Assembly: GCF_001039005.1 (NCBI RefSeq)
Contig: NZ_LDWR01000029.1
Coordinates: forward strand, 181,143 to 245,142
Direction: 5' to 3'
Source of the DNA: Burkholderia cepacia
GTDB lineage: Bacteria > Pseudomonadota > Gammaproteobacteria > Burkholderiales > Burkholderiaceae
DNA length: 64,000 nt
Position numbers and translations under genes: made by a program
Shown here: positions 1 to 9,457 of the stretch, in pieces
How positions within the stretch are numbered: the stretch's first letter is position 1
How the letters are laid out: every line of letters starts with the position of its first letter
The notes under the pieces: generated by a model
The model's input: the letters and a program-made list of their open reading frames with translations, nothing else
Database searches by the model: none
What the model was told of the DNA's origin: nothing

Positions 1-383
1 ATCAGTTGCCGGGTGCCGGACCGCCAGCGGAGCCGGACGCGCGACGTCGGCGCCAGCACGGCGGTGCGCCCTTCGGACACGCCCATCACGTGCCCGTCGC
101 ACTCGATTTCGGCGCCGCCCGCGAGCGACGTGTGGACGAGCGAAAAGCCGTCGAACGGGCGCGGGGCGACCTCGACTTCGGCGCCGTATTGCAGCGCATA
201 GACGCTCAGGTGATTCAGTTGCCCCTTGAAAAGCGCTGCGTCGGGTACACCCTGCTTCCAGCGCAGCGCATGCTCGGCCAGTTCCAGCGAGACCTGCTCG
301 TGCGCATCCGTGCGCAATCCTGATCGAAACACGCAATTCCGATACAGCGCGGACAGCACGTCCGCATTCGCGGTGAGGGGCAT
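1..383 (-). CDS. AraC/XylS-family regulator, N-terminal part (runs off the left edge)
   Basis: The 127 visible residues begin MPLTANADVLSALYRN and match the ligand-binding N-terminal half of BenR/XylS-type AraC regulators (AraC_binding_2 region). Seen here are LFKGQLNHLSVYALQYG, then a hydrophobic 'FSLVHTSLAGGAEIE' stretch and a 'TAVLAPTSRV' stretch. The C-terminal double helix-turn-helix would lie outside the window. The start ATG at 383 follows CAGGAGACGCCCC on the minus strand, a good ribosome site. The gene is divergent from an aromatic-acid-type MFS transporter, and XylS-like boxes lie between them. It probably activates uptake or use of an aromatic acid; the ligand is unknown. Confidence 0.75.
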   Translation of the reverse strand, partial: MPLTANADVLSALYRNCVFRSGLRTDAHEQVSLELAEHALRWKQGVPDAALFKGQLNHLSVYALQYGAEVEVAPRPFDGFSLVHTSLAGGAEIECDGHVMGVSEGRTAVLAPTSRVRLRWRSGTRQL

Positions 384-520
384 GGGGCGTCTCCTGTGTG
401 GCGCTTGTCGTGCGGTACATCCGGCTGGCCGCGGATGCGCGTCGTGCCACATCGGTTTCTCTTGTGAGCGAGATATCCTGAAAGGATGATATTGATCTTT
501 GTCAGGCTTGTCGAAAGTTT

Positions 521-630
521 CGCAAGAATCGGATAGTCCAGTTCCCGCAGGGGAAAAATCCGGATAGCGCGCGGCGCGCGGTACGAGAAAAACGGATCGA
601 ATTCGCGCGCCGGCTGCAAATTCCGGATAG
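521..630. promoter_or_regulatory. Three XylS/BenR-like boxes between regulator and transporter
   Basis: The 426-bp gap between the AraC-type gene and the MFS gene contains CGGATAG three times in the same orientation, at 530-536, 561-567 and 624-630. The third is part of TGCA-N6-GGATA (615-629), an exact match to the known XylS/BenR half-site TGCA-N6-GGNTA. The first is CGCA-N6-GGATA (521-535), one mismatch. The middle copy keeps only the GGATA half. Offsets of 31 and 63 bp are close to 3 and 6 helical turns. The role is inferred; no other gene is seen in the gap. Confidence 0.5.
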
Positions 631-809
631 TGGAAATCATTGTGGCTTCCTACACTGCGCCGGCATCCGGACGGACAGCTGCGCATTTCACGACGATGAT
701 TCGTACAACTACTAAATAGATAGGCTGAGCGATCGTATTGGTTCGAACGCGCGTGATGCGACGGCTACCGCCGGGCCTGAATCCCCTCTGTAAAAAAGAA
801 GGAAGTTCC

Positions 810-2174
810 ATGCGTCAAATCAACCTGCAGGCGCTCTCCGACGATGCGCGGCTGGGCAAGCTGCACGGCGTCGTGTTGTTTTGGTGCGCGCTGATCATCG
901 TGTTCGACGGTTACGACCTGGCGGTGGCCGGCATCGCGCTGCCGGCGATCATGAAGGAGATGGGCGTCAGCCCGGCGCAGGCCGGATTCATGGTCAGCTC
1001 GGCGCTGTTCGGCATGATGTTCGGCAACATCGTGTTCGGGACCGTCGCCGAGCGGATCGGGCGCCGCTGGGCCATCGCGGCCTGCCTGACGCTGTTCAGC
1101 GTGTTTACCGCGGCGGCCGGGCTGGCGCCGACGCCCGCACTGTTCGGCGCCGCCCGCTTCCTGGCGGGCATCGGCATCGGCGGCGTGATGCCGAACGTTA
1201 TAGCCCATATGACCGAGTACTCGCCGCGCCGCATGCGCAGTACGCTGGTGACGCTGATGTTCAGCGGCTATTCGGTCGGCGGCATGCTGGCGGCCGTGAT
1301 GGGCAAGGGAATGATCGAGACGTTCGGGTGGCAGTCCGTGTTCGTCGCGGCGGCCGCGCCGGTGCTGCTCGTCCCGCTGCTCGTGAAATGGATGCCGGAA
1401 TCGCTGCCGTTCCTGATCCGGCGCGGCAGGACCGACGAGCTCGCGCGCATCGCGCGCCGGCTCGATCCTGCATACCGGCGTCAACCGGGCGACTGTTATG
1501 TCGTTCCGCGCGAGGACAGGGCGGGCGGCGCGCGGGTTCGCCAGTTGTTCGACGACGGTCGTGGATTCAGCACGGTCATGTTCTGGATCGCCTGCTTCAT
1601 GTGCCTGTTCATGGTGTATGCGCTCAGCTCGTGGCTGACCCGGCTGATGGCGAGCGCCGGCTACAGCCTCGGCTCCGCGCTGACCTTCGTGCTGGTGCTG
1701 AACGCCGGCGCGATGGTCGGCGCGATCGGTGGCGGCTGGCTCGCCGATCGCTTTCCGATCAAGACGGTGCTCGTGTCGATGTATCTGCTCGCGGCGGTGT
1801 CGATCACGCTGCTCGGCTACCGGATGCCGACCGCGCTGCTGTTCGTGCTGGTCGGCCTCGCGGGCGCTTCGACGATCGGCACGCAGATCGTCAACTGCGC
1901 GTATGCGGGGCAGTTCTACCCGATGACAATCCGCTCGACAGGCATCGGCTGGACGCTGGGCGTGGGTCGCGGCGGCGCGATCCTGGCGCCGATCGTCATC
2001 GGTTTGCTGGTGGGCATCGATCTGCCGCTGGAACAGAACTTCATGGCGATCGGCCTGCCCGCGCTGGCGGCAGCCGTCGCGGTCGGCCTGATCGATCATC
2101 GGCGCTCGGCGTCGCATCACGGCCTTCCGGCTTCGGCCGGCGAACGGCAGGCGTCGCCCGCGCGGCAGTCCTGA
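810..2174 (+). CDS. MFS transporter, aromatic acid:H+ symporter (AAHS) type
   Basis: This 454-residue inner-membrane protein has about 12 hydrophobic segments. The first ends in IIVFDGYDLAVAG, the acidic motif typical of PcaK/BenK-like carriers. After TM2 comes the MFS signature GTVAERIGRRW, and a central cytoplasmic loop (about residues 215-260) separates the two halves. I chose the ATG at 810 because GAAGGAAG lies just upstream; an in-frame ATG at 738 would add 24 residues of non-membrane sequence and lacks such a site. It probably imports a benzoate-like aromatic acid with protons under control of the divergent AraC/XylS-type regulator. The substrate cannot be read from sequence. Confidence 0.82.
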   Translation: MRQINLQALSDDARLGKLHGVVLFWCALIIVFDGYDLAVAGIALPAIMKEMGVSPAQAGFMVSSALFGMMFGNIVFGTVAERIGRRWAIAACLTLFSVFTAAAGLAPTPALFGAARFLAGIGIGGVMPNVIAHMTEYSPRRMRSTLVTLMFSGYSVGGMLAAVMGKGMIETFGWQSVFVAAAAPVLLVPLLVKWMPESLPFLIRRGRTDELARIARRLDPAYRRQPGDCYVVPREDRAGGARVRQLFDDGRGFSTVMFWIACFMCLFMVYALSSWLTRLMASAGYSLGSALTFVLVLNAGAMVGAIGGGWLADRFPIKTVLVSMYLLAAVSITLLGYRMPTALLFVLVGLAGASTIGTQIVNCAYAGQFYPMTIRSTGIGWTLGVGRGGAILAPIVIGLLVGIDLPLEQNFMAIGLPALAAAVAVGLIDHRRSASHHGLPASAGERQASPARQS

Positions 2175-2249
2175 GCGGCGCATCTGCGGGGTGCAACCCG
2201 CCGCGGATCACGGCCGGCCCGCCGCAGCGGTTCTGACGGGGCTGCGGCG

Positions 2250-3122
2250 TCAGAGCCGCCCGTCCGCCGCGTGCACTGCATCCGCGATTGCATCCGCGAC
2301 GCGCTGCACGCGCGGCGAGCGGCGCACGTCCGGATGGACGACGAGCCAGATCTCGCGCTCGATGTCGCAGCGCGGCGCAGCCGTCAGCTCGACGAGCGGC
2401 GCGCCGGCGTGCGCGGCGGGATCGTCGACGAGAAACCTGGGCAGCAGCGCGACGCCTGCCCCCGCCGCGCACGCGCGATGTTGCGCGGCCAGGTCGTTGG
2501 TGACGAACGCGAAGCGGCGCCCGGCCGCGAAGCGTTCGAGCCACTGCTGTTGCGGCGTTTGCGCGAGCGCGTCGTCGTAACCGACGAATGGCCAGGTGTC
2601 GGGCGACGCGTCCGCCCATTCCGGCGATGCGCACAGCGCGAAGCGCATCGTGCCGAGCCGGCGCGCGGCGAGCCCCGGCTCGCTCGGCCGCGACAGGCGC
2701 ACCGCGAGATCGGCTTCGCGCGCGTACAGGTTCGCCGCATGCATCTCGCCCATCAGGTCGATCCGCAGCGCCGGCCATGCGTGCTGCGCGCGGGCGAGCC
2801 GCGGCGCGAGGAAATGGCTGGCGAACACCGGCGACGCCGACACGCGCACCACGCCGTCGAGTGCCGCCGCGCCCTGGGCGGCGCGCGCGAACGCATGCGT
2901 GTCGGTTTCGATGCGCGCGGCGTGGTCGGCGAGGTGCAGCCCTTCGTCGGTCGGCGGCCAGCCGCGCGGCAGCCGGTCGAACAGCCGGATGCCGAGCGCG
3001 GACTCCAGCGCGTCGATGCGCCGCGCGACCGTCGAATGCTGAACCTGCAGCGCCCGTGCGGCCGCCGACAGACTGCCGCCGCGCATCACCGCGAGGAAGT
3101 AGCGGATGTCGTCCCAGCTCAT
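2250..3122 (-). CDS. LysR-family transcriptional regulator
   Basis: From the chosen ATG the protein is 290 aa. It has an N-terminal winged helix-turn-helix (MSWDDIRYFLAVMRGGSLSAA onward, with HSTVARRIDALE as recognition region) followed by a two-lobe substrate-binding domain. A GTG at 3176 would add 18 residues, but their third codon positions are only about half G/C, unlike the rest of the gene, so the ATG at 3122 is preferred. It is divergent from a quinone oxidoreductase-like gene. The gap holds two similar elements, TCGAATTTTGCAC (3164-3176) and TCGATTATGCAC (3206-3217), that may be its binding sites. It likely controls itself and the neighbour; the inducer is unknown. Confidence 0.85.
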   Translation of the reverse strand: MSWDDIRYFLAVMRGGSLSAAARALQVQHSTVARRIDALESALGIRLFDRLPRGWPPTDEGLHLADHAARIETDTHAFARAAQGAAALDGVVRVSASPVFASHFLAPRLARAQHAWPALRIDLMGEMHAANLYAREADLAVRLSRPSEPGLAARRLGTMRFALCASPEWADASPDTWPFVGYDDALAQTPQQQWLERFAAGRRFAFVTNDLAAQHRACAAGAGVALLPRFLVDDPAAHAGAPLVELTAAPRCDIEREIWLVVHPDVRRSPRVQRVADAIADAVHAADGRL

Positions 3123-3259
3123 CGGCAGTGCAGACGCGGCAGCGGGATCTTGATCGTGGTCGGTCGAATTTTGCACAGTAAATGGGCGAGAAACGTGAAT
3201 TCCGTTCGATTATGCACGATGGGATGATCGTGTCACTTCATTCGATTGCGAGGAACGTC

Positions 3260-4258
3260 ATGACCCAAACAACCACCGCCATCCGGATCGGAATCGACCG
3301 CTACGGCGACGCCGGCGTGCTGCGTCGCGTCGATGCGCCCGTCGCGCCGCCCGGTGCCGGCGAAGTGCGGATTCGCCAGACCGCCATCGGCGTGAATTTC
3401 GTCGACATCTATTTCAGGACGGGCGCGCACGCATTGCCCGCGTTGCCGGATGCGCTCGGCGTCGAGGCGGCCGGCGTGATCGACGTGGTCGGGGCCGGCG
3501 TGACGGATCTCGTCCCGGGCCAGCGTGTCGCGTACGCCGGTATGCCGACCGGCAGCTACGCGAGCCTGCGGACGATGCCGGCCGAGCGCGTGCTGCCGAT
3601 ACCCGACGGCCTGAGCGACGACGCTGCCGCCGCCGGGCTGCTGAAAGGGATCACCGTCTACATGCTGCTGCATCGCGTCCGGCAGGTCGGCGCCGGCGAT
3701 ACGGTGCTCGTGCACGCGGCGGCCGGCGGCGTCGGGCTGCTGGCGACGCAGTGGGCGCATGCGCTCGGCGCGCGGGTGATCGGCACGGTCGGGTCGCCCG
3801 CGAAAGCCGGGCTCGTGCGTATGCACGGTGCGGAGGCGGTCGTCGATTATCGCGAGGAGGATTTCGTCGCGGCCGCGCGTGCGTTCGGCGGCGGCGCGGG
3901 AGTCGATTACGCGATCGACGGGATCGGCGGCGACGTGCTGACGCGCACGCTCGGTGCGATCCGTCCGTTCGGGATGGTCGCGAGCATCGGGCAGGTTGCC
4001 GCGATCGGCGCGCGGCAAACGCTGGACCTCGACGAACTCGGGCCGACCCGCTCGATCGCGCTGGCCCGGCCGAGCGTGCTTGGTTTCATCGCGCGCGACG
4101 TCGCCGGGTATCGCGAAGCCGCGCGCGCGACGCTCGAACGGCTGGCGGGCGGCATGCACGTCGAGATCGGCGCGCGAGTGCCGCTCGAACAGGCGGCCGA
4201 TGCGCACCGGTTGCTGGAGTCGCGCGCGACGACGGGGGCGGTGGTGCTGGTGCCGTAA
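3260..4258 (+). CDS. Zinc-independent quinone oxidoreductase (QOR-type MDR)
   Basis: The protein has 332 aa, the usual length for NADPH:quinone reductases of the medium-chain dehydrogenase family. The N-terminal GroES-like fold contains 'IGVNFVDIYFRTG' (about residues 45-57), the hallmark of the zeta-crystallin/QOR group. The NADPH-binding Rossmann motif is AAAGGVGLLATQWA near residue 155. There are no zinc-ligand cysteines, so it is not a zinc alcohol dehydrogenase. The start ATG at 3260 follows AGGAACGTC. It probably reduces quinones or enals in the cytosol and is likely controlled by the divergent LysR gene. It ends 75 bp before a convergent exporter gene. Confidence 0.85.
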   Translation: MTQTTTAIRIGIDRYGDAGVLRRVDAPVAPPGAGEVRIRQTAIGVNFVDIYFRTGAHALPALPDALGVEAAGVIDVVGAGVTDLVPGQRVAYAGMPTGSYASLRTMPAERVLPIPDGLSDDAAAAGLLKGITVYMLLHRVRQVGAGDTVLVHAAAGGVGLLATQWAHALGARVIGTVGSPAKAGLVRMHGAEAVVDYREEDFVAAARAFGGGAGVDYAIDGIGGDVLTRTLGAIRPFGMVASIGQVAAIGARQTLDLDELGPTRSIALARPSVLGFIARDVAGYREAARATLERLAGGMHVEIGARVPLEQAADAHRLLESRATTGAVVLVP

Positions 4259-4333
4259 CGGCGGGCGAGTGCGGATCGCGATGCGGCCTGACGGTCCCAT
4301 CGCGGTGCTGCCGCGGTCCGGCTCGCCGGCCGG

Positions 4334-5863
4334 TCAGTTGTGCTTGCGCAGCGGCGCATCCTCGACGAACCACGCAAGCACGAACGCGATCGCAACCACG
4401 ACGGCCGCCGCGAGATACACGACATGCAGCGAACCCGCGAACGCATGCAGGTACACGTCGCGCACCGCGTCCGGCAACTGGTGCACGGCACCCGGGCCGA
4501 GCGCGGGCGGCAACTCCGTGCCGGCGGGCAGCGCCTGCAGCATCCGCGACTGCAGCCCGTGCGAGAACAGCGCGCCGAACGCCGCGACGCCGATCGAGCT
4601 GCCGATCGAGCGGAACAGCGTCGCGCCCGACGTCGCGACCCCCATGTGCCGGAACTCGACCGTGTTCTGTACCGCGAGCGTGAGCACAGGCATCACCATC
4701 CCGAGGCCGATCCCGAGCAGCGCCATGTATGCGTACATCGTATGCAGCGGCGTATCGAGCGTCAGCGTCGACAGCAGTGCCAGCGCGATCCCGCCGATCA
4801 GCGTGCCGGCGATCGGAAACATCCGGTACGAGCCGAGCCGCGAGATCAGCCGGCCGCTGATCACCGACATCGCGAGCATCCCGCCCATCATCGGCAGCAA
4901 CTGCATCCCGGCCTGCGACGGCGTCGAGCCCTTCACGACCTGCAGGTAGAGCGGAATGAACGTGACCGAGCCGAACAGCGCGGTACCGACCACGAAGCCG
5001 ATCAGGCTGACCAGCACGAAGGTGCGATGGCGGAACAGCTCGAGCGGGATGATCGGCTCGGCCGCGAGCCGTTCTTCGTAGATGAAGCCGCCTATCGCGA
5101 CGAGGCCGAGCACGAGCGTCATCCACAGTTGCGGCGACGTCCACGGCAGCAGCGAGCCGCCTTCGCTCGTGAACAGGATCACGCAGGTGAGGGCGGTCGC
5201 GAGGAACGCCGCGCCCATGTAGTCGATCCGGTGCTTCACGTGCGCGGTGTGCGGCCGGAACGCGATGCCGATCACCGCGAGTGCGAGAAAGCCGAGCGGC
5301 AGGTTGATCGTGAAGATCCAGCGCCACGACAGGTGCTCGACCAGGAAGCCGCCGAGCAGCGGGCCGACGATCGTCGCGAGGCCGTAGACGCCGCCGAACA
5401 TCCCCTGGTAGCGCGCCCGGCGATCGGGCGGAACCAGATCGCCGATTGCCGCCATCGTGACAACCATCAGGCCGCCGCCGCCGAGCCCCTGCAGCGCCCG
5501 CAGCACGATCAGCTGTGTCATGTCCTGTGCGACGCCGCACAGCGCGGAGCCTGCGAGGAACAGCACGATCGCGGCCTGCAGCACGATCTTGCGGCCGTAC
5601 AGGTCGCCGAGCTTGCCGTACAGCGGTAGCACGACGGTGGACGACAGCAGGTACGCGGTGACGACCCACGACAGCTGGTCGAGGCCGCCGAGTTCACCGA
5701 CGATCGTCGGCAGCGCGGTCGATACGATCGTCTGGTCGAGCGCGGACAGCAGCATGACGAGCAGCAGCGCGGCGACGATCAGCGCGGTCGGCGCGTCGCG
5801 GCGGGCCGCTTCGGCGGCCGGCTGGGTAAGGAGGGTGTTGGTGGTCATCGAAATATCTGCCAT
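4334..5863 (-). CDS. DHA2-family MFS multidrug exporter (EmrB/QacA type)
   Basis: The protein has 509 aa and about 14 predicted membrane spans, the DHA2 pattern. TM1 carries LSALDQTIVSTALPTIVGEL, the DHA2 signature with the conserved Asp. The loop after TM2 has GKLGDLYGRK, and TM5 has the antiporter-type glycine-rich GGVYGLATIVGPLLGG. It is an inner-membrane proton-driven exporter of drugs or metabolites; the substrate is unknown. No membrane-fusion (EmrA) partner is adjacent. Two in-frame ATGs (5863 and 5848) are possible starts, neither with a clear ribosome site. A good sigma-70 promoter sits just upstream and would give a leader of only about 12 nt. Confidence 0.85.
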   Translation of the reverse strand: MADISMTTNTLLTQPAAEAARRDAPTALIVAALLLVMLLSALDQTIVSTALPTIVGELGGLDQLSWVVTAYLLSSTVVLPLYGKLGDLYGRKIVLQAAIVLFLAGSALCGVAQDMTQLIVLRALQGLGGGGLMVVTMAAIGDLVPPDRRARYQGMFGGVYGLATIVGPLLGGFLVEHLSWRWIFTINLPLGFLALAVIGIAFRPHTAHVKHRIDYMGAAFLATALTCVILFTSEGGSLLPWTSPQLWMTLVLGLVAIGGFIYEERLAAEPIIPLELFRHRTFVLVSLIGFVVGTALFGSVTFIPLYLQVVKGSTPSQAGMQLLPMMGGMLAMSVISGRLISRLGSYRMFPIAGTLIGGIALALLSTLTLDTPLHTMYAYMALLGIGLGMVMPVLTLAVQNTVEFRHMGVATSGATLFRSIGSSIGVAAFGALFSHGLQSRMLQALPAGTELPPALGPGAVHQLPDAVRDVYLHAFAGSLHVVYLAAAVVVAIAFVLAWFVEDAPLRKHN

Positions 5864-5881
5864 GGCAGGGAATTGTTCGGG

Positions 5882-5910
5882 AATATAACCACGGATGATT
5901 GCCTAGTCAA
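5882..5910 (-). promoter_or_regulatory. Sigma-70 type promoter of the DHA2 exporter
   Basis: On the minus strand TTGACT (5910-5905) and TATATT (5887-5882) are separated by exactly 17 bp, close to the TTGACA/TATAAT consensus. Transcription would start near 5875, giving a very short 5' leader before the ATG at 5863. This is unusually strong for this GC-rich genome. Confidence 0.6.
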
Positions 5911-6078
5911 TTTCTGCCCAGCCTCGATATGTTGCAACCGTAACAGGAGATTGCCGACGCGAAAAATTGACCGGGATCAGACGAAAAGCGGGGACGGACT
6001 CAAGTTTTCTGCAGGCAAACCGTAATCCAGAGTGCTGTGGACCAATTGCCGCGGCACTTTTCATCGCTCACGCCCGTC

Positions 6079-7638
6079 ATGAACCTGAACGCCCTGTTTT
6101 CCCGTTTCTCGATCCGTACGCGGATTTTCTCCACGCTCGGTCTCGTCGCCGTGCTGCTCGTCGTGTCGGGGCTGATCGGCCTCGCCGGCATGCAGAGTTC
6201 GAACCGCGCGCTCGACGAGGCCTATACGCAGCAACTGGCTGCGAAGACCGCGCTGTCCGCGGCGAGCCTGAACCTGACGATCGTGCGCACGACGCTCGAC
6301 CGCGCGCTGCTGCATCCGGAAGCGCCGGAAGTGCCCGATCTCGTCAAGAAGGCCGAGAGCTATCTCGCGAAGGCCGACACCGCGTGGCGCGGCTACGCGG
6401 CGATGCCGCACGACGGCGACGAAGGTCCGCTCGCGAGCCGTCTCGACGCCGCGCGCCAGGCGCTGATCGGGCAGGCGCTGAAGCCGCTGATCGACGCGAT
6501 CCGCGACGGCCGGCGCGACGAGGCCGACCGGCTGCTGATGACGGTCGCGCCGCCGCTGTCGGTCGCGCTCACGCAGGCGACCGATGCGCTCGATGCTTAC
6601 CAGGTCGCGCGCGGCAAGGATGTCTACGACACCGCGCAGACCTATTACGGCTGGATGCGCGCGGGCGCGATCGCGGGCATCGCGTTCGGCCTGGCCGCGT
6701 GCCTCGGCTGCGCGATCGGCCTGCATTTCGCGATCACGCAGCCCGTGAACCGGCTGCTGTCGCATTTCCGCCGCCTGTCGGACGGCGACCTGACGTCGGA
6801 AGTGCGCTGGTCGTCGCGCGACGAGATGGCCGAACTGGTCAAGGGCGTGACGGGCATGCAGCGCAGTCTCGCGGACACGGTGCGCCAGGTCAGCCAGGGT
6901 TCCGAAGCCATCTCGACGGCGACGCACCAGATCGCGGCCGGCAACACCGACCTGTCGCAGCGCACCGAAGAGCAGGCGTCCGCGCTGCAGGAGACGGCCG
7001 CGAGCATGGAGCAGCTGACGGCAACCGTGAAGCAGAACGCCGACCATGCGCTCGAGGCGCAGGCCTGTGCGGACAGCGCGAGCGAGATCGCAACGCGCGG
7101 CGCGACGGTGGTCGGCGAGGTGATCGGCACGATGAACGAGATCGACCACAGCTCGCAGAAGGTCGCCGACATCATCGGCACGATCGAGGGGATCGCGTTC
7201 CAGACCAACATCCTTGCGCTGAATGCGGCGGTCGAAGCCGCGCGCGCGGGCGAGCAGGGCCGTGGTTTCGCGGTGGTCGCGGGCGAGGTGCGCACGCTTG
7301 CCCAACGCTCGGCGTCCGCGGCGAAGGAGATCCGCACGCTGATCGGCGAATCGGTCGAGCGCGTCGCGACCGGCTCGCGGCTCGTCGGTATGGCCGGCAC
7401 GACGATGCAGGACATCCAGCAGGCGATCGGGCGCGTGACGGGCATCATGACGGAGATCGCGGCTGCATCGAGCGAGCAGCGCGACGGGATCGAGCAGGTG
7501 AACCGCGCGGTGTCGCAGATGGATCAGGTGTCGCAGCAGAACGCGGCGCTCGTCGAACAGGCCGCGGCTGCCGCCGCGTCGCTCGAGGAGCAGGCCGAGG
7601 GGCTGCGCCGCGCGGTGGGAGCGTTCCGCGTCGCTTGA
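6079..7638 (+). CDS. Methyl-accepting chemotaxis protein
   Basis: This is a 519-aa transmembrane chemoreceptor. It has a short cytoplasmic start, TM1 (about 14-34), a periplasmic four-helix-bundle domain (about 35-190), TM2 (about 191-212), HAMP (about 213-265) and a long coiled-coil signalling domain. The kinase-binding hairpin tip reads IEGIAFQTNILALNAAVEAA, nearly universal in the family. The C-terminus ends in FRVA and lacks the NWETF-type CheR-docking pentapeptide. The start at 6079 gives the standard basic N-terminus before TM1; an in-frame ATG at 6037 adds 14 unlikely residues. No che genes are adjacent, so it is an orphan receptor. The ligand is unknown. Confidence 0.9.
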   Translation: MNLNALFSRFSIRTRIFSTLGLVAVLLVVSGLIGLAGMQSSNRALDEAYTQQLAAKTALSAASLNLTIVRTTLDRALLHPEAPEVPDLVKKAESYLAKADTAWRGYAAMPHDGDEGPLASRLDAARQALIGQALKPLIDAIRDGRRDEADRLLMTVAPPLSVALTQATDALDAYQVARGKDVYDTAQTYYGWMRAGAIAGIAFGLAACLGCAIGLHFAITQPVNRLLSHFRRLSDGDLTSEVRWSSRDEMAELVKGVTGMQRSLADTVRQVSQGSEAISTATHQIAAGNTDLSQRTEEQASALQETAASMEQLTATVKQNADHALEAQACADSASEIATRGATVVGEVIGTMNEIDHSSQKVADIIGTIEGIAFQTNILALNAAVEAARAGEQGRGFAVVAGEVRTLAQRSASAAKEIRTLIGESVERVATGSRLVGMAGTTMQDIQQAIGRVTGIMTEIAAASSEQRDGIEQVNRAVSQMDQVSQQNAALVEQAAAAAASLEEQAEGLRRAVGAFRVA

Positions 7639-7683
7639 CGAATGGATGAATGGCGGGCGGTGACGAGGCGCCCGCCCGCCGCG

Positions 7684-9351
7684 TCAGACGTCCGTGAGCT
7701 GCGCGGCCGCGCGCGACGACGCGACGATCAGCAGCTTCATCGTTGCGCGCGTCGCACCGACGAACAGCTTGCGCGCGGCGCGCGCGTCGAGCGTATCGAA
7801 GTCGACTTCGGTGAGGATCACGCACGGCGCCGACTGGCCCTTGAAGCGGTAGATCGAATCGAGCAGCACGTCGCCTTCGCGATATTCGGGGTTGCCGAAC
7901 AGGTCGTACTTGCCGGTGAAGCTCTTGATCCGGTGCGGGCCGAGCTGGTCGAGCGGCGCGAGCACCGAGCCTTCGCGGCCGCGATACGACAGCACTGCGA
8001 TGTCCTGCTTGCGGAAACCGAGCGACAGCGCCTGCGTGATCGCGCGCTTGGTCGCGTCGATGCAGGCTTCCGCCAACGCGTCGCCCGACGCGCCTGCTTC
8101 CCCGTATGCCGACACCGACGGATCGGAACCGTCGAACGGACTGCCCGAGCGCAGTTCCGCCGCGAGCGGTTCGACGCGGCCGACGACGTCGCGCACGAAT
8201 TCCAGCAAATCGCGCGGGCTGCGGTAGTTCGTGAGCGCCTTCAGCGTGACCCAGCCGGGCAGCGCAACGGGCTCGCGCATGTACAGGTTCTGCAGCGGAT
8301 CTTCCAGCCACCACCATGCGCCGTCCGGCGCCAGCAGGCGTTCCAGCGCGGCTGCCCACGGCGCATGGAAATCCTGCCCCTCGTCGACGACCAGCACGTC
8401 GAAGCGCCAGCGCTCGGGGATCGGCGTTTGCGCGAAGCGCGTCTCGAGCCGCTCGAATTCGCCGGGTACCTGGAAGTCGGGCGTATAGCCACCGTCGCGC
8501 GCGACCCAGTCGCACAACTGGTGGTAGTTCGCGATCTTCGCGCCGGGCGGCGCGATGCGTGCGATGTAGTCGGCGAGCGGCCGGTTGAAGCACGCGTAGA
8601 GCACGCGTTTGCCGGCCGCGACGGCATCGCGCATCGCCTGCACCGCGAGCTGCGTCTTGCCCGAGCCGGCCGTGCCGGTGACGCGCAGCCGGAACGGCGC
8701 GAATTCGAGCTGGCGCGCCCACGCGGCGAGCCCACCCGACAGCCGCGTGACGAGCGTGCCGGCCTGCCCGACGAGCGCGCTCGTGTCGGGCGTGAGCGCC
8801 AGCTCGTCCGCGAGGAAATGGTGGAGCTTCGATGCGTTCGGAAAGTGTTCGTCGTCCTCGGGCAGGATCTGCAGGATCACCTGCGCGAGCTGCGCCTTAC
8901 GCGACGCGTCGACGATGCGGTCGGCCGCGACGCCGGCGATCGATGCCTGGCGGATCGTGTAGTCGGGGCAGTACAGCAGCGCCTCGACGCCGTAGACGCC
9001 CGCGCCGAGCGCAACCGTCAGGCGCCGGTGCAGCGTTTCCTGCGTGCGCGCGAGCTGGATCGGAACATTACGCTCCTTCTGCAGGTAGACCTTCACGAGC
9101 CCCTTCGGCGTTTCGCGCAGGAAGCCGGCCTTCTGCTCGATCAGCAGCACGCGGCCGGCCGGGCTCACGACGACGAACGCGGCCTCGCCGAACACCGAGA
9201 AGGCCTGGTCGGCGCGCGTCCAGTGCACGCCGTGATACACGGTGTAGCTGTCCGGCAGCGCGTGTTCGAGGGCAGCGAGCGTTTCGCGCTCGCGTTCGGC
9301 CGCGCCGGTCGCGGCGAGGCTTTTCCAGTCGTCGGGAATGAGGCGGGCCAT
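7684..9351 (-). CDS. NERD-domain / UvrD-like SF1 helicase
   Basis: This 555-aa protein has an N-terminal nuclease-related (NERD-like) region (about 20-120) with LLIEQKAG, which fits the E-x-K nuclease motif. A superfamily-1 helicase core follows. Walker A is GTAGSGKT (226-233), the Walker B/DEAD-like motif is VVDEGQDF, motif III sits around WWWLEDPLQNLY, motif IV around LTNYRSPRDL, and the C-terminal motif VI region is LFVGATRATMKLL. In the NERD part the usual acidic pair before the E-x-K appears as GEAAF, so nuclease activity is uncertain. It stands alone between a chemoreceptor and a BetR-type regulator. A role in DNA repair or recombination is inferred from domains only. Confidence 0.8.
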   Translation of the reverse strand: MARLIPDDWKSLAATGAAERERETLAALEHALPDSYTVYHGVHWTRADQAFSVFGEAAFVVVSPAGRVLLIEQKAGFLRETPKGLVKVYLQKERNVPIQLARTQETLHRRLTVALGAGVYGVEALLYCPDYTIRQASIAGVAADRIVDASRKAQLAQVILQILPEDDEHFPNASKLHHFLADELALTPDTSALVGQAGTLVTRLSGGLAAWARQLEFAPFRLRVTGTAGSGKTQLAVQAMRDAVAAGKRVLYACFNRPLADYIARIAPPGAKIANYHQLCDWVARDGGYTPDFQVPGEFERLETRFAQTPIPERWRFDVLVVDEGQDFHAPWAAALERLLAPDGAWWWLEDPLQNLYMREPVALPGWVTLKALTNYRSPRDLLEFVRDVVGRVEPLAAELRSGSPFDGSDPSVSAYGEAGASGDALAEACIDATKRAITQALSLGFRKQDIAVLSYRGREGSVLAPLDQLGPHRIKSFTGKYDLFGNPEYREGDVLLDSIYRFKGQSAPCVILTEVDFDTLDARAARKLFVGATRATMKLLIVASSRAAAQLTDV

Positions 9352-9457
9352 GGAGTCGGGCGACGTACGCGTGAACAGGAGCGGCTATTGTACTGAGGAA
9401 CCTGTTCACGGCCGCGCGGCCCGCACGGACGCCGTGCGTCCGGAAGGTGGGCGATTG

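Noticed and set aside
738..809. In-frame ATG at 738 as start of the MFS transporter
   Set aside because: The ATG at 810 has GAAGGAAG just upstream and gives the normal N-terminus; the extra 24 residues are not transporter-like.
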